Source of the DNA: Algoriphagus sp.
GTDB lineage: Bacteria > Bacteroidota > Bacteroidia > Cytophagales > Cyclobacteriaceae
Length of the DNA stretch: 51,898 bases
Assembly (NCBI RefSeq): GCF_024305035.1
Contig: NZ_JAMWZB010000007.1
Span: 1-51,898 of the forward strand
Direction of reading: 5' to 3'
Positions 51,234 through 51,898 of this stretch are shown one piece after another. Every line of letters starts with the position of its first letter. Position 1 is the first letter of the stretch. The notes below the pieces were generated by a model. It was not told the DNA's origin. It saw nothing but the letters and a program-made list of their open reading frames with translations, and made no database searches. The translations under genes and the position numbers were made by a program.

Positions 51234-51898
51234 TGGGTAATATTACACTGTTTTCGCAGATTATTAAAAAAATTGACCGTTCAATTTTCAAGAAGCTGGT
51301 TCTGGAAAAGCAAACCGACAAAGGGTGTAAAGGATTTGACAGTTGGACCCACCTAGTCTCCATGTTGTTCTGTCATTTCGCCAAAAGTACTTCGGTACGG
51401 GATATCTCCAACGGACTCCGGTCAGCCACTGGTAATCTCAACCACTTGGGTATTTCCAAGGCCCCTTCCAAGTCAAGTATAAGCTACCAGAACAAGCGAA
51501 GGGATTCAGATCTGTTCAAAGAACCCTACTATTCACTGTTGGGCAGTTTAGGACAGCAAGCTTCTTTAAAGCGGACAAAACTCAAAGTAAAGGTCCCTGT
51601 CTACCTGCTGGACTCCACGGTGGTCAGTCTTTGTCTTTCGGTCTTTGACTGGGCTACCTTCCGTACCAAAAAAGGAGCGATAAAGATGCATACCCTTCTC
51701 GATTATGACGGAAAACTCCCTGTTTATGTGAATATTACCGAAGGAAGTGTCGGAGACAATAAAGGTGCCTATGACATGCCTCTGGAGAAAGGGTCGGTGA
51801 TCGTAGCCGACAGGTATTACAATGACTTTCCCTTACTCAACGTTTGGGACAGCAACGGTGTGTTTTTTGTTATTCGGCACAAAGACAACCTGGCATTT
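51233..51898 (+). CDS. IS4-family transposase with N-terminal DUF4372-like region (partial)
   Basis: ATG 51233 opens a frame to the window end (222 codons). MGNITLFSQIIKKIDRSIF and DSWTHLVSMLFCHFAKSTS are the DUF4372-like N-terminus. The DDE catalytic part follows with LLDSTVVSLCLSVFDWATF (first Asp) and VIVADRYYND (second Asp region). Intact as far as seen. Inserted upstream of the minus-strand barrel gene. Confidence 0.9.
   Translation, partial: MGNITLFSQIIKKIDRSIFKKLVLEKQTDKGCKGFDSWTHLVSMLFCHFAKSTSVRDISNGLRSATGNLNHLGISKAPSKSSISYQNKRRDSDLFKEPYYSLLGSLGQQASLKRTKLKVKVPVYLLDSTVVSLCLSVFDWATFRTKKGAIKMHTLLDYDGKLPVYVNITEGSVGDNKGAYDMPLEKGSVIVADRYYNDFPLLNVWDSNGVFFVIRHKDNLAF

Larger units (their letters stand above)
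51155..51898 (+). mobile_element. IS4-family (DUF4372-type) insertion sequence, incomplete at window edge
   Basis: Contains the transposase start and a hairpin around its ATG. The left boundary is approximate, between the barrel gene's start (51119) and 51169; the right end is outside the window. Confidence 0.75.

Overview
The window looks like a chromosome segment of a Bacteroidota bacterium, most likely of the order Cytophagales (Cyclobacteriaceae/Algoriphagus-like; this placement is inference). The reasons are a type IX secretion C-terminal sorting domain, a DUF4290 gene next to murA, Bacteroidota-type promoters (TTTG, about 20 nt, TAnnTTTG), many lipoproteins and Tat-exported oxidoreductases, 6-bladed beta-propeller lipoproteins, and a DUF4372-type IS4 transposase.

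Layout. 1-2.1 kb: a tiny secreted Cys peptide and a lipoprotein/small membrane protein pair, each behind a copy of the same duplicated leader and G-tract promoter. 2.2-6.4 kb: htpG and a GH15 glycosidase. 6.7-16.8 kb: the most unusual region, a minus-strand tandem array of cassettes built from (i) a 60-80 aa Sec-exported Cys-rich peptide, (ii) a 6-bladed beta-propeller lipoprotein and (iii) a CxxC lipoprotein. Six leaders carry a near-identical promoter and 5' hairpins. Hairpins or intrinsic terminators sit between peptide and propeller. Two remnants of the 3' end of nadD mark duplication junctions, and several members are broken. 16.9-19.0 kb: the sigma/anti-sigma/gmk/nadD operon whose end seeded those junctions. 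19.1-24.5 kb: acyltransferase, UvrD/PcrA helicase, DUF4290, MurA. 24.8-28.0 kb: an IlvD/Edd dehydratase, SDR and acetoacetate-decarboxylase-family operon, probably for acid-sugar catabolism. 28.1-34.6 kb: secreted proteins, a GMC oxidoreductase with its subunit 3, and dodecin. 34.9-38.8 kb: GH13 lipoprotein, GH25 lysozyme with a premature stop, and a Fic protein with three 22-bp palindromes exactly 72 bp apart.

39-45.1 kb: a second accessory island. It holds a propeller pseudogene with two in-frame stops, an IS701-like remnant with perfect terminal repeats, a polymorphic-toxin-like lipoprotein with an adjacent DUF1871-like immunity candidate, and another peptide/hairpin/propeller cassette. 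The toxin-like gene begins with a 16-nt G/C homopolymer, a likely phase-variation switch. 45.4-51.1 kb: a Tat-exported Gfo/Idh/MocA oxidoreductase, a T9SS-sorted protein, outer-membrane barrels and a TIM-barrel isomerase-like protein. An IS4-family element runs off the right edge.

Best candidate for an undescribed system: the secreted Cys-peptide / hairpin / beta-propeller lipoprotein / CxxC lipoprotein cassettes, which have expanded and decayed in tandem and recur at 44-45 kb. Peptide-only relatives occur at 0.1-0.3 kb. No function is established from sequence; antagonism/self-recognition or signalling are guesses. No tRNA, rRNA or CRISPR array was seen.
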